Positions 7,769 to 16,768 of a DNA stretch of 64,000 bases are shown one piece after another. Made by a program: the position numbers and the translations under genes. The notes beneath the pieces are model-generated. The model had not been told where the DNA came from and ran no database searches. It was given only the letters and a program-made list of their open reading frames with translations. The stretch covers positions 29,914 through 93,913 of the forward strand of contig JAJRZA010000050.1 of assembly GCA_024275485.1 (NCBI GenBank). Reading direction: 5' to 3'. Source of the stretch: Candidatus Krumholzibacteriota bacterium. GTDB lineage: Bacteria; Krumholzibacteriota; Krumholzibacteriia; LZORAL124-64-63. Each line of letters starts with the position of its first letter. Within the stretch, counting starts at the first letter, position 1.

Positions 7769-8329
7769 CTAAAAGATTTGGGCCTCGAATACCCTGAACT
7801 TAGCTCCCTGCTGCCATTCCAGGCGGCCCAATCCTGCTTTGAGGGCCAACTGGGTCAGGGTGGTGTCCAGATCCCATCCCTGTTCCGTGGCCACCTGGGG
7901 TAAAAATACCGCCTGTCGACCATTTTTCTCCATCAAGATACCGTGCCTCCCAACCTGAATTTCCAGGTATGACGGCACATCCCGCAGGGGGGTGAGCACT
8001 GAAACCTCGATCTCCAGACCGGATAATTCATGGACTTGAAGCGGTGGAAATCGGGGATCACCCACCGCGGCGCTGCGCCCGTTGTCGGCCACGGCCGTTG
8101 CCAGGGGTTTGAAACCCTCGATGTAGCCGATGCATCCCCTCAGCCGTTTCTGTGAAGTCAGAGTTACAAAGGCTCCTCGATTTTCCGTCAAAAGGCCATC
8201 AAGAGGCAATCCGGCTGCATCAGCTAGGATTTGCACATCAGGGGGAGGGTCGCCAATGGCTGCGGCGGCCACCGCCTGCCGGGCCACTTCCTGCAGAAAT
8301 GTCTGTTGTTGTTCGGTCAGTTGGCTCAT
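7769..8329 (-). CDS. AMMECR1-domain protein (AmmeMemoRadiSam system protein A)
   Basis: Protein of 186 aa made of a single AMMECR1 domain. The diagnostic segments are GAFVTLTSQKRLRGCIGYIEG (the RGCIG block of the family), DPRFPPLQ and IEVSVLTPL. The start at ATG 8329 overlaps the MEMO stop (ATGA), so the two are translationally coupled. In many bacteria A, B (MEMO) and a radical SAM enzyme occur together; no radical SAM gene is visible in this window. The biochemical function of the family is unresolved. Confidence 0.9.
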   Translation of the reverse strand: MSQLTEQQQTFLQEVARQAVAAAAIGDPPPDVQILADAAGLPLDGLLTENRGAFVTLTSQKRLRGCIGYIEGFKPLATAVADNGRSAAVGDPRFPPLQVHELSGLEIEVSVLTPLRDVPSYLEIQVGRHGILMEKNGRQAVFLPQVATEQGWDLDTTLTQLALKAGLGRLEWQQGAKFRVFEAQIF

Positions 8330-9195
8330 GTGATCTGCTTTCCATCGGTCAGCAACAAGGTTGCGTAACTGACACTGAATGAGTAGTCGCCATCTTTGTC
8401 TGCGCTGCGGCCATAATCCAGCAGAGCTGCTTCGTATCCCGAAGGTGGCCCGTCGCCAAGGGCCACACAGCAGGCGGCCAGGCCACACATGGTGATGCCC
8501 GTGTCCCGTCCATATTGCAACAGTCCGTCCACATCGCCGCCCAAAATTTTCAGGATGGCACCGGAATCAAGCCTTTCCAAGGCCATGGGAACATCTTCGG
8601 TGAATGGAACATAGCCAAAAGAGGGGCCGTAGTGGGTGAAATCGCTGGAGACCAGAAGCAGGTTGTTTTCACCCATGGTTTGCTTCAAAACCAGGCCGGC
8701 TCGGGTCAGGGCGGCTGGGCTCGACATGGGCACGAGCATCGGCACAATGGTCGGCGAAACATCAGACCAGGTCCGTTGGATAAAAGGCAGGACAATTTCG
8801 ATGGCATGTTCTTCGGCGTGGGCGGCAGGGTTCAGGGAAAAACCGGTTTCTTTGGCTAATCGGTTCACCATTTCAGTGTCGATGAGAACCTCCCCGAGAG
8901 GGGTGGCAAAGGCTGATTCCTCCGGCAGGGCTATTTCATTCAAGGCAACCCGATGATTTGGCGCCAGAATGATGATGTTGTCAGGCCGCCAATCCCCCAA
9001 AAGACCAAACAAGCGCCCGGCCACAGGGCCGCAGTGTACATGTCCTGCGTGGGGTGTGACGGCCAGCCAAGGCTTCCCAACAGGCATTTGGGCGGGATCT
9101 GATCCTGCGAGGAAGCGATCCACCGAAGCGGACAAATCATTTGGATCAGCCGGATACCAGGAGCCGCTCAAGACGGGAGGTCGTACCATTGTCAT
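8326..9195 (-). CDS. MEMO1-family protein (AmmeMemoRadiSam system protein B)
   Basis: Protein of 289 aa. It begins (MT)MVRPPVLSGSWYPADP and contains VTPHAGHVHCGPVAGR, APNHR and SSDFTHYG, the hallmark blocks of MEMO proteins, which resemble non-haem iron dioxygenases of the LigB class. In the canonical family the first block reads PHAGYxYSG. The start at ATG 9195 has GGGAGAG six bases upstream; ATG 9189 is an in-frame alternative. It is divergent from the STAS gene and co-transcribed with AMMECR1. Confidence 0.9.
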   Translation of the reverse strand: MTMVRPPVLSGSWYPADPNDLSASVDRFLAGSDPAQMPVGKPWLAVTPHAGHVHCGPVAGRLFGLLGDWRPDNIIILAPNHRVALNEIALPEESAFATPLGEVLIDTEMVNRLAKETGFSLNPAAHAEEHAIEIVLPFIQRTWSDVSPTIVPMLVPMSSPAALTRAGLVLKQTMGENNLLLVSSDFTHYGPSFGYVPFTEDVPMALERLDSGAILKILGGDVDGLLQYGRDTGITMCGLAACCVALGDGPPSGYEAALLDYGRSADKDGDYSFSVSYATLLLTDGKQIT

Positions 9196-9234
9196 CAATC
9201 TCTCCCTATTTGGAGTTGTTGTGAAAAATCCCTG

Positions 9235-9263
9235 TTGGAAACCCACGGTTTGGACTCTATCAT
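9235..9263 (+). promoter_or_regulatory. Candidate promoter of the STAS-Nudix unit
   Basis: TTGGAA (9235-9240), a 17-bp spacer and TATCAT (9258-9263, 5/6 match) lie about 45 bp upstream of the STAS start, in the gap between divergent genes. Confidence 0.45.
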
Positions 9264-9306
9264 ATATTCAAGTGCACACAACACCCACTGCCACAAGGAG
9301 GGCAAG

Positions 9307-9651
9307 TTGAAAATCAAGCAGTCACTGCAGGGCGAGATCATGATTTTGCATGTTTCAGGTAAAATCATGGGTGGTCCCGATCACGAGAAATTCCAGGGTG
9401 AGATCAAGGAACTGATCTCCCAGGGTCATGTGGATGTCCTGTTGAACATGTCCAAGGTCAGTTGGGTCAACTCCACTGGTTTGGGCATTTTAGTTTCGGC
9501 TTTCCATACCCTGAAGAAAAATAGTGGCCGGCTAAAGATTTGCGAAGTGAATGATCGCATCGACAACATCCTGAACGTGGCCCAGTTGAAACTGGTCTTT
9601 GAAACCTACGAAAAATGCGATGAGGCTTTGGCTTCCTTCAGTCAGGATTAA
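9307..9651 (+). CDS. STAS-domain protein (anti-anti-sigma factor-like)
   Basis: Single STAS domain of 114 aa starting at TTG 9307, five bases after AAGGAGGG; this start trims a leader without domain character. The segment MSKVSWVNSTGLGILVSA is the helix-1 loop of anti-sigma-factor antagonists, with the serine in the NSTG position that a partner kinase phosphorylates in SpoIIAA-type proteins. No anti-sigma kinase is adjacent. The gene ends in a TAATG overlap with the Nudix gene. Confidence 0.88.
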   Translation: MKIKQSLQGEIMILHVSGKIMGGPDHEKFQGEIKELISQGHVDVLLNMSKVSWVNSTGLGILVSAFHTLKKNSGRLKICEVNDRIDNILNVAQLKLVFETYEKCDEALASFSQD

Positions 9652-10145
9652 TGGTCGTGGGTGAAAGCACTGAACAATTCAGCCAGGCAGGCCAGGAACA
9701 GGGAACCATCTACCGCAATCCTGCCCTGACGGTGGATGCTGTGGTTCTGCATCGGCAAAACCACTTCCAGGACAGCGAGGCCTGCAGTGTCCTGTTGATC
9801 AAAAGAGGGCAGGATCCTTTTCAGGGTCGCCACGCCCTTCCCGGTGGGTTTGTGGACTATGGCGAAGACATCGACTTGGCCATCAGTCGGGAAATCAAAG
9901 AAGAAACCGGATTGGAAGGATTGCCTTTTCGGCAGTTCCGAACCTTCGGTAAACCTGGTCGCGATCCCCGCGGGCATACGGTCTCGGTGGTCTATGTGGC
10001 CATGGTCATTGGCGAACGGCCCGAGGTTGTCGGTGGCGACGATGCTGCCGAAGCGGAATGGTTCCCTATTTCGCGGTTGCCGGACCTGGCCTTTGATCAC
10101 GCCCAGATTCTGGAAAAGGTGTTCGAGGCACTTAAAATCTGTTGA
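9651..10145 (+). CDS. Nudix hydrolase
   Basis: Protein of 164 aa with a complete Nudix box (consensus GX5EX7REUXEEXGU): G-FVDYG-E, then REIKEETGL. The Nudix helix glutamates needed for Mg2+ are present. The upstream segment LIKRGQDPFQGRHALPGG is typical of ADP-ribose/8-oxo-type or general NDP-X hydrolases, but the substrate cannot be read from sequence. The ATG overlaps the STAS stop codon by one base, so translation is coupled. Confidence 0.9.
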   Translation: MVVGESTEQFSQAGQEQGTIYRNPALTVDAVVLHRQNHFQDSEACSVLLIKRGQDPFQGRHALPGGFVDYGEDIDLAISREIKEETGLEGLPFRQFRTFGKPGRDPRGHTVSVVYVAMVIGERPEVVGGDDAAEAEWFPISRLPDLAFDHAQILEKVFEALKIC

Positions 10146-10215
10146 TTCAATTTGTTCGATAAATGTCTGTCCCTGAACAGTGAAAAGATCCTTATGGGAT
10201 CCGGAGGAAGTGATA

Positions 10216-11283
10216 GTGAGTTCCAAACTCAATACAGGCGTGGTGATGGAGGCTCTAAAGCAGGTTATGGTGCCCGGGACCCAGGTAAGCGTGGTTTCCA
10301 TCGACCTGATCGGTGAGGTAAAAGTCACCGGTGGCGAGGTCTACGTCACGGTAGTGCGCACCAGCGAAAAAGAAGAAACCATCAACCAGGTTCGCCAGGA
10401 AGTGGCCGACAAATGCAGCGCCTTGCCGGGAGTATTGTCGGTGAAAGTGGAGATTGACGACCGTGGTGGAAATAAGGCTCCCGCCGGTCCCCACGGGCAC
10501 TCCACCGATCCTTTTGCCGACCGTGCCGGCTTGCCCGGCGTCAAGAAAATCATTGCCGTGGCCAGTGCCAAGGGTGGCGTGGGCAAGAGTTCCGTGGCCG
10601 TGAATCTGGCTTTGGCGATGCGGGACAAGGGTCACAAGGTGGGACTGATGGATGCCGATGTCTACGGACCCAGCGTACCGACCATGCTGGGTACCAACGA
10701 AGCCCCCGCAGCCACCGCCGACCGCAAAATTCATCCCATCAATAGCCACGGGTTGCAGGTTATCAGCATGGGCATGCTGATGCCTCCGGAACAGGCTGTG
10801 ATCTGGCGCGGTCCGCTGGTCATGTCCGCCATCAAGCAGTTCCTGCAGGATGTGCTTTGGAACGACCTGGATTTCCTGATTATCGACATGCCTCCCGGAA
10901 CCGGCGACGCCCAGTTGACCCTGGTGCAAACCGTGCCCCTGAGCGGGGTGGTCATGGTCACCACTCCCCAGGAAGTGGCCCTGGCCGACGTTCGTCGCGG
11001 CATCACAATGTTCGTCAAGGTAGAGGTGCCGGTGCTTGGTATTGTGGAGAACATGAGTTACTTCATCTGCCCTGAAACCGACAAGAAATACGACATCTTC
11101 GGCAGTGGCGGCGGCGCGGCGGTGGCCAAGCAATACAACCTGCCTCTGCTGGCCGAAATCCCCATCGACCCTGCCATTCGCATCGGTGGCGATGAGGGTA
11201 AACCCGCAGTGGAGATTGATGGGTCATCTATTCAGAAAGCGTTCCACCAGTTGGCTGTCAAGGTGGCGGAATTGGCTGGCTAG
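10216..11283 (+). CDS. Mrp/NBP35-family iron-sulfur carrier ATPase
   Basis: Protein of 355 aa. An N-terminal MIP18/DUF59-like domain (about residues 1-80) is followed by a Mrp P-loop ATPase: AKGGVGKSSVAVNLA (deviant Walker A), DADVYGPSVP and IIDMPPGTGDAQLTL. GTG 10216 is chosen because GGAGGAAG lies five bases upstream. In ApbC/Mrp proteins a C-terminal CxxC binds the bridging Fe-S cluster. Here the equivalent place reads YFICPETDKKYDIFG with only one Cys, so cluster binding may differ. The expected role is Fe-S cluster assembly or transfer in the cytoplasm. Confidence 0.88.
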   Translation: MSSKLNTGVVMEALKQVMVPGTQVSVVSIDLIGEVKVTGGEVYVTVVRTSEKEETINQVRQEVADKCSALPGVLSVKVEIDDRGGNKAPAGPHGHSTDPFADRAGLPGVKKIIAVASAKGGVGKSSVAVNLALAMRDKGHKVGLMDADVYGPSVPTMLGTNEAPAATADRKIHPINSHGLQVISMGMLMPPEQAVIWRGPLVMSAIKQFLQDVLWNDLDFLIIDMPPGTGDAQLTLVQTVPLSGVVMVTTPQEVALADVRRGITMFVKVEVPVLGIVENMSYFICPETDKKYDIFGSGGGAAVAKQYNLPLLAEIPIDPAIRIGGDEGKPAVEIDGSSIQKAFHQLAVKVAELAG

Positions 11284-11324
11284 TTGGCTGGATGATTCAG
11301 CGTAAGTTGGTTTTGTGGAATGAT

Positions 11325-11358
11325 AAAAGCAGTGCCTCTTTTGGGGTGCTGCTTTTTT
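11325..11358. terminator. Bidirectional terminator between convergent genes
   Basis: A 14-bp stem including G-U pairs (11325-11338 with 11343-11356) closes a TTTT loop. It is flanked by A4 on one side and T6 on the other. It serves mrp (+) and probably the sulfatase gene (-). Confidence 0.8.
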
Positions 11359-11394
11359 GGTGGGATGGAATTGGTATTGCGTTGATTCGGTTGG

Positions 11395-12936
11395 CTAGTC
11401 TGAATACCCAAGATCCCGCAACCGTTGGCGCACCGTATCGTCAAGATCATCCCAACTCTCATCAGAAGAGCTACCACCGTCAGCGCCGGTTCCCGAATCC
11501 TGCCATAGGGTGAGCACACCCTGGAGTCGAACCACCACTTCGGAGTTGGAGGATTGAACATCCGATTTTTCATCGGGGTCGCCCTGCAAATCAAATAGGG
11601 CAAGGACAAACCCATCCCGTCGGGCGATCATCTTCCAATGCCCCTGGCGAATGGCCACCAGATCAGGACCAAAGGCGATGGCTTCGGCCAGGATAATACG
11701 ATTGTTTTCATCGGCACCTGACAAGTGGCTGAATGGTGAATCCGCAGCCTGGGAACAACCCTGGAGCAAACCCGCCAGATTGCCGGAAAGCGACTCCAAC
11801 CGCGTCTGCAAAACCGGCTGTTGCAAAGGCGGCAACTTCAGCCAGTCCAGTACGGTGGGGGTGAGGTCGCAAAGGGAAATGGGCTCCTGGCATTGTACAC
11901 CCGCCTGCACTCCAGGACCCCAGGCCGCCCAGGGTACATGCAGCAACTCCTGAAAATGCGAGTGACCGTGCCCAATACCCCGGATTTCCCGTGGGTCATG
12001 ATTCCATTGGCGGGCAAATTCCGCGTGGTCCAGGAATTCTTCCCCGTGGTCCGAAAAAACCGAAACCAGAGTCGAGTCGGCGAGCCGCCAATTTTCCAAT
12101 TGCTCCTGAATTTGTCCAATGACGCGGTCAACACCACGGATGGTGGCATCGTATATGGCCAGCTTTGTTTTGACGGAATTTTGAGACACCGGTGAATCCG
12201 GATCATCCAGAAAACCCAGGTGTTGGTGGGGCGGCTCACCCCAGCGGGCAAAGGCTGCCAATTTTTCTGGATGGCTCAATTCCTCTTCGGTCAAGAACTT
12301 GGCCAAATCGTCCGCAGTCGGAGTGGTTGGTTCGTGCGGATCATTGAACAGGACAAAACAGAAAAATGGCTGATCGGCGTGGCGACGAATCCAGTCCTGG
12401 GCCATGCCAGCCAGATCTATGGCGGGCAGATTTTGGTACTCGTGGTGGTCAAAACTCTCGGCCAGCCCAAAGGCAAAAAACTGATTGGAGTAGAAAGCTG
12501 CCGTGCGGTAACCCAGTTTTTTCAGATGAGCCGCCAAAGTGACGATGCCGTCGTTCAACCGTCCGGGGGGTTGTTGATCCATGTTCCGCACTTCACCGGA
12601 GAGAACTCCTCCGTGCAAACCGGGCATCACTCCGGTCAAGGCACTGGTGAACGATGGCAGGGTCCAAGGCGCGGGGGCGGTGACCTCGGTGAAGATGGTG
12701 CCCCCGCCGGCCAATCGATCCAGATTTGGGCTGATGGGGCCGCCGCCGTATCCGCCAAAACCCAGGTGGTCGGCCCGCAGGGTATCAATACCCAGCAGCA
12801 ACAGATTGGCCGGACCCGGTCGCTCGGGCACAATTCGACTGGGCCGAAAAGCACGGCCCAGAGCCAGCTTCATCCTAAACAAACGAGCCTTGATCCTTGT
12901 TTTGCGAGTGAGTTTTTCAAACGGGTTGACGGGCAT
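11395..12936 (-). CDS. Sulfatase-fold (alkaline phosphatase superfamily) hydrolase
   Basis: Protein of 513 aa with N-terminal LLLLGIDTLRADHLGFGGY (metal-binding D in the GIDTLR motif), SDHGEEFLDHAEF and GHGHSHF, which fit the sulfatase/phosphodiesterase metal site. The nucleophile region reads APAPWTLPSFTSALTG. There is no CxPxR formylglycine motif, so this is not a classical aryl sulfatase. It belongs to the Thr/Ser-type branch often found in phosphotransferases and uncharacterised sulfatase-like proteins. There is no clear signal peptide. The start at ATG 12936 follows an AGAGAG-type site. The substrate is unknown. Confidence 0.8.
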   Translation of the reverse strand: MPVNPFEKLTRKTRIKARLFRMKLALGRAFRPSRIVPERPGPANLLLLGIDTLRADHLGFGGYGGGPISPNLDRLAGGGTIFTEVTAPAPWTLPSFTSALTGVMPGLHGGVLSGEVRNMDQQPPGRLNDGIVTLAAHLKKLGYRTAAFYSNQFFAFGLAESFDHHEYQNLPAIDLAGMAQDWIRRHADQPFFCFVLFNDPHEPTTPTADDLAKFLTEEELSHPEKLAAFARWGEPPHQHLGFLDDPDSPVSQNSVKTKLAIYDATIRGVDRVIGQIQEQLENWRLADSTLVSVFSDHGEEFLDHAEFARQWNHDPREIRGIGHGHSHFQELLHVPWAAWGPGVQAGVQCQEPISLCDLTPTVLDWLKLPPLQQPVLQTRLESLSGNLAGLLQGCSQAADSPFSHLSGADENNRIILAEAIAFGPDLVAIRQGHWKMIARRDGFVLALFDLQGDPDEKSDVQSSNSEVVVRLQGVLTLWQDSGTGADGGSSSDESWDDLDDTVRQRLRDLGYSD

Positions 12937-13017
12937 GAATCTCTCTTTTTTGCGGGAGGTGGGGCTATTCAAACACACTTACTGGACTCTGCCCATCGTG
13001 AACACTACCATTCGGGA

Positions 13018-13485
13018 ATGAAGTTGCTGGACTATACAACAGATAATGGCTTCCTGCCTCATATCAAGTGCACAAGTGTGGACGAGGCGGTGGCCCAGTT
13101 GGTTGAGGTGCTGGAAACATCCGGTGCGGTGACCGATGGAAAGAACCTGGCTGTGGAGGTCATGCGAAGGGAAAGGGAGGGCAGCACCGCCATTGGTGGT
13201 GGCTTGGTATTACCTCATGCCCGCCATCAAGGAGTCAAAAGCATGAAGGTGGCGGTGGCCACTTTGGCTGAGCCCCTGGATATTCCGTCCGAAGACCACC
13301 AGCCTGTGGATATTGTCATTCTGTTGGTGGGGCCCGCCCATGACCCCCGTTTGATGCTCTGGGTGTTGGCCCGCTTGGCTCGGCTTGTAAAAAACAGAGA
13401 TTTTCTGGATGATTTGCGGGGTGCCGAGACAGGTGTGGATCTCAGGAAAGTATTTGCCATGGCGGATGATCAGCGCAATGACTGA
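13018..13485 (+). CDS. PTS EIIA domain protein (fructose/nitrogen type)
   Basis: Stand-alone EIIA of 155 aa with the phosphorylatable histidine in LVLPHARH, preceded by REREGSTAIGGG, the family block. ATG 13018 gives a normal-length domain; its ribosome site is weak. No EIIB/EIIC permease genes are nearby, so a regulatory (PtsN-like) role is more likely than sugar uptake. A second single-domain EIIA lies at 25304-25765. Confidence 0.85.
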   Translation: MKLLDYTTDNGFLPHIKCTSVDEAVAQLVEVLETSGAVTDGKNLAVEVMRREREGSTAIGGGLVLPHARHQGVKSMKVAVATLAEPLDIPSEDHQPVDIVILLVGPAHDPRLMLWVLARLARLVKNRDFLDDLRGAETGVDLRKVFAMADDQRND

Positions 13486-13531
13486 TGCAAAGCTGTGGGC
13501 GATCCCCGGGGCTTGGCCAGTTGTTCAGATA

Positions 13532-14065
13532 TCAAGAGTCTGTCGTAGACTCAAAGAAACTGGCTTTCACAACCGAAAAAATTATCCCGGACAATCCTAG
13601 AACACATAGGCCCGCACCTGGAATCGCCATAAAGGCGAGGGACTCCTTGGCAGCCCCGGTGCTGCCCAACCCGGGGGCGGTGAGTCCGGCAAAGAGCCAA
13701 AAAAGGGAATAAATGAGTGACCCGGAGCCAAAAGCCAATGCACTCAGTTTGGCAACCATTCCCAGTCGCCCAAAAAGAATCAGGGCCATGATCGAAACCA
13801 GGGCAGAGGACCCAATTGCCCCGCCGTGGAGGTGGGCCCGCTTCAGGTATGACCACGATTTGTTGACAACCTTGTCCTTGGCGGAAACATCTCCGTGATA
13901 AGCAGTCTGCAATGCCGAGGTTCCGGAATCATCCAGGTGAGCTTTGATTGAACTTTCTTTGGCACCAAAAGAAAGACCCAGGACAAATCCAAAAAGAATC
14001 GTCATCAAGGCCAGACTAATTCCCATGGCCATGGTTTTGGGAATGTCCGAAACTATGGTGTTCAT
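13532..14065 (-). CDS. Hypothetical membrane protein with about four TM segments
   Basis: I do not recognise this 177-aa protein. The start has a strong site (GCAGGAGG). Hydrophobic segments are visible near residues 12-33, 83-103, 106-128 and 145-165. Between the first two is a polar stretch with KRAHLHGGAIGSS just before the second segment. The His pair next to a membrane helix could bind haem or metal, but that is speculation. It is convergent with the EIIA gene. Confidence 0.7.
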   Translation of the reverse strand: MNTIVSDIPKTMAMGISLALMTILFGFVLGLSFGAKESSIKAHLDDSGTSALQTAYHGDVSAKDKVVNKSWSYLKRAHLHGGAIGSSALVSIMALILFGRLGMVAKLSALAFGSGSLIYSLFWLFAGLTAPGLGSTGAAKESLAFMAIPGAGLCVLGLSGIIFSVVKASFFESTTDS

Positions 14066-14374
14066 TGTTGTTGGTCCTCCTGCGGTTTGTTTGATTTGAG
14101 AAAGACGGTCAATCCACTCGACAATGGGTAGAGTAACGTGTTGACCCCCTTCACGTCACGATCATTTTTATCTTCATAGTTGAAGCTGATTTTCAATTAC
14201 AAAATTATTCCAGACCGACTTGATTCCAATAATTTCCAAGAAAATGCCCAGGTGATCAGCCTGCTTCTTGACAAGAATAATCCACACTTGAACCGCGCGT
14301 GATCCTGGGCTACTTTCTCTCTTCTACCCTGAAGTTGAACTTCATGCTAATTCCCCTTGAAGGGAGCTCTCTCA
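14066..14374. other. Intergenic region without a recognised gene
   Basis: About 310 bp between divergent genes. I see short inverted repeats (for example CTTCATAGTTGAAG) and an isolated TTGACA at 14268 without a good -10 partner. There is no convincing ORF or RNA gene. It presumably holds both promoters. Confidence 0.6.
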
Positions 14375-16756
14375 ATGACCGGTTATCCTAAGGGTGCCAC
14401 CAAGGCGCTGGGTTGGATGCTGACGTTGGCGGCCTTTGTAGGTGTGGTACCACCAACCATGGCCCTAGACGCCGACCACTTGATCCTAAGCGAGATCGTG
14501 GCTGAAACCCATCCCAACTTTATCAGCACGGGCAGTTCGTACATTCAGGTGGTCAACCCCACCGGCAGCCCTGTGACTATGGACCAGGTGTACATTACAA
14601 ACGGTACATTCTTCAGTGCGGTCTATTATTACAACCTGCCTCTTGGCGATCCTGCCACCCACAATCCAGGCGGAGGCACAGGCGGGTCTTTCCACGCACG
14701 TTTTCCTTCAGGGTATGTGCTGGCTGCGGGGGACTCCCTGGCTATCTCCATTGATGGAAGTGATCATTACCTGGAAAGGTATGGTCGGTTGCCCGATTTC
14801 GAACTCTTTGAAGATGCAAATGCACCGGATATGGTGCCAGAACTGCTGGAGGTCTTTCCCGGCTCCATCAATGCCGGCAGCATCGTGGGTGGGACCAATA
14901 CTCCTGCCCTGGGAATTTCATCCGGAACTGTAATTCTTTACACCTGGGATGGAGCTTCCGATCTGGTTCAGGACCTGGATTACCTGATCTGGGGGACCAA
15001 CACTGGTGTGCGCGCGGATAAAACCGGGGTGACAATCGGGTCGGAAACATACCTGGACGACACCCCCGTTGCCGACCAGGAACAAGTTCCAGGTGATGGG
15101 CCAAGATTGCGTCACTCCCTGCGCCGTATCAGCGCCGATGAAGGTTCTGAAAGCCTCAGTGGTGGCAATGGTGTCGATGGGCATGATGAAACCAGTGAGA
15201 ATCTGGCAACCACCTGGCGAGATGTGGACTTTACGGTGGAAGGCCATGGTGTTCCTTCAGCACCCGGTAGCTTTCATCCTGCTGCCCCTATTTTTGTTGC
15301 CACCGGCATGAGCCCGGCCGCCCCCTCCGATGGACAGGAAGTTGTGCTGAGCGCGACCTTGGTCAGCAACAGCACCATCAGCAACGTTACTTTCCACTAC
15401 ACCGTTGATGGTGGCTCGTTGATTGATCTTGCAGGTGCCAACACCACTGGCGACGAATACGTCGCCACCGTTCCCGCCCAGGTTGCAGGTTCTGTTCTGG
15501 TTTGGTACGTCACCAGTGGGAACGCCGACGGTGGAATTGCTGTTTTTCCAGCGGCCGCACCTGCCTACTCTGGAAACTGGACCGTGGCCGAAGCCCCGAA
15601 TCCCAGTGACTTCCCCGCCAAGCTCCTGATCACCGAGGTGGCTACTGTTGGCTCCGCCCAGGAATTTGTGGAGATTTACAATCCGGGCACCGAAGACGTC
15701 GACATGGGTAACTATTACCTGACCGACGCCAACTATTCCCCAGGCGGTCAATACTACTGGCGCATCACCGAAGGGACTCCTAATTCGGGAACAATCGGTG
15801 GTGGTGCCTTCAGCGATTTCCACAGCCAATTCCCCGAGGAATTCATCCTGGCGGCCGGAGATACCATTGTGGTTTCCGTGGCCGGCAGTCAGGACTTCTC
15901 GGCTTTCTATGGTTTCCTGCCCGACCTCGAATTGTATGAAGACGACGATTTCCCGGATATCGTTCAGGATATGCGCTGGGTATTTGGTGATGAAGTGGAC
16001 AACAGCATCATCAACCGGACCGGCAGCATCCCCTCGACACCGACCTTGTCCAACGGTGCCGAAACAGTGATTCTGTACCACTGGGACGGCACCAGCGATG
16101 GTATCACCGACATCGATGTCTTCCACTGGAAAGACTCGGAATCGACTACAACAAGTCACTTCTTCAACAAGACCAACGTGACTATCGGCAGCCATAGCTA
16201 CCTGCCTGAAGTCGGAACCGGACTATCGACAACATTCCCTCTTGAGGCTTCCTTCGGACTGTCCTATCACCGCATTGATGCCACCGAAGGCAATCAATCG
16301 CCCTCCGGCAGCAATGGTGTCCTGGGTCGAGACGAAACCTCCGAAGATCTGTTTAACACCTTCGAACTTGCTGAATACGATCCAAGTCGCCCCAGCGAAT
16401 CCGAAGGTGGCGGCGGCGGCACCATGGAACTGGTGGTGGAGGCCAAAACCTTCATCCCGACCATGGGTGAGTTGATGCCCATCCGCTTTGTCTCCAATGC
16501 CCGAAGTGAAACCAGGCTGCGCCTCTTTGACATGGAGGGCCGTCTGATATTCACTCTGTGGGACAGTCGGCGCAACGGCCCCCCCTCGGTTGTTCCCGGC
16601 GCCTACACCATCGTGAACTGGGACGGCAGGGATAATCATTACGAACGTGTGAGGGCGGGGTTGTACATCCTGCACCTGTCGGTGGTTGACAACCGCACCG
16701 GCGAAGAAGAAGTCCAAACCGCGCCCGTGGTCGTTGCCACGCGGCTCAGCAAGTAG
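14375..16756 (+). CDS. Secreted protein with two lamin-tail domains and FlgD-like C-terminus
   Basis: Protein of 793 aa. A signal peptide ends near residue 31 (AAFVGVVPPTMALDAD). Two lamin-tail-like domains (about residues 32-280 and 410-650) carry the pattern LILSEIV...YIQVVNPTGSPVTMD and LLITEVA...FVEIYNPGTEDVDMG. An Ig-like linker lies between them. The last 110 residues look like a FlgD/CHU_C-type Ig domain (LRLFDMEGRLI ... YTIVNWDGRDNHYERVRAGLYILHL), which often precedes or forms a secretion/anchoring end. It starts at ATG 14375 behind AAGGGAG. It is first gene of the envelope cluster. Confidence 0.8.
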   Translation: MTGYPKGATKALGWMLTLAAFVGVVPPTMALDADHLILSEIVAETHPNFISTGSSYIQVVNPTGSPVTMDQVYITNGTFFSAVYYYNLPLGDPATHNPGGGTGGSFHARFPSGYVLAAGDSLAISIDGSDHYLERYGRLPDFELFEDANAPDMVPELLEVFPGSINAGSIVGGTNTPALGISSGTVILYTWDGASDLVQDLDYLIWGTNTGVRADKTGVTIGSETYLDDTPVADQEQVPGDGPRLRHSLRRISADEGSESLSGGNGVDGHDETSENLATTWRDVDFTVEGHGVPSAPGSFHPAAPIFVATGMSPAAPSDGQEVVLSATLVSNSTISNVTFHYTVDGGSLIDLAGANTTGDEYVATVPAQVAGSVLVWYVTSGNADGGIAVFPAAAPAYSGNWTVAEAPNPSDFPAKLLITEVATVGSAQEFVEIYNPGTEDVDMGNYYLTDANYSPGGQYYWRITEGTPNSGTIGGGAFSDFHSQFPEEFILAAGDTIVVSVAGSQDFSAFYGFLPDLELYEDDDFPDIVQDMRWVFGDEVDNSIINRTGSIPSTPTLSNGAETVILYHWDGTSDGITDIDVFHWKDSESTTTSHFFNKTNVTIGSHSYLPEVGTGLSTTFPLEASFGLSYHRIDATEGNQSPSGSNGVLGRDETSEDLFNTFELAEYDPSRPSESEGGGGGTMELVVEAKTFIPTMGELMPIRFVSNARSETRLRLFDMEGRLIFTLWDSRRNGPPSVVPGAYTIVNWDGRDNHYERVRAGLYILHLSVVDNRTGEEEVQTAPVVVATRLSK

Positions 16757-16768
16757 AGAGGGTGAGCG

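Noticed and set aside
10255..11133. Open frame of 292 codons on the minus strand inside mrp
   Set aside because: Antisense to a conserved P-loop ATPase; His/Gln-rich translation without domain features.
12220..13017. N-terminal extension of the EIIA protein, since the frame is open from 12220
   Set aside because: The extension lies antisense to the conserved sulfatase-fold gene; ATG 13018 gives a normal-length EIIA domain.
15257..16195. Open frame of 312 codons on the minus strand inside the lamin-tail gene
   Set aside because: The plus-strand gene has a signal peptide, domain repeats and a good ribosome site; the antisense frame has none of these.
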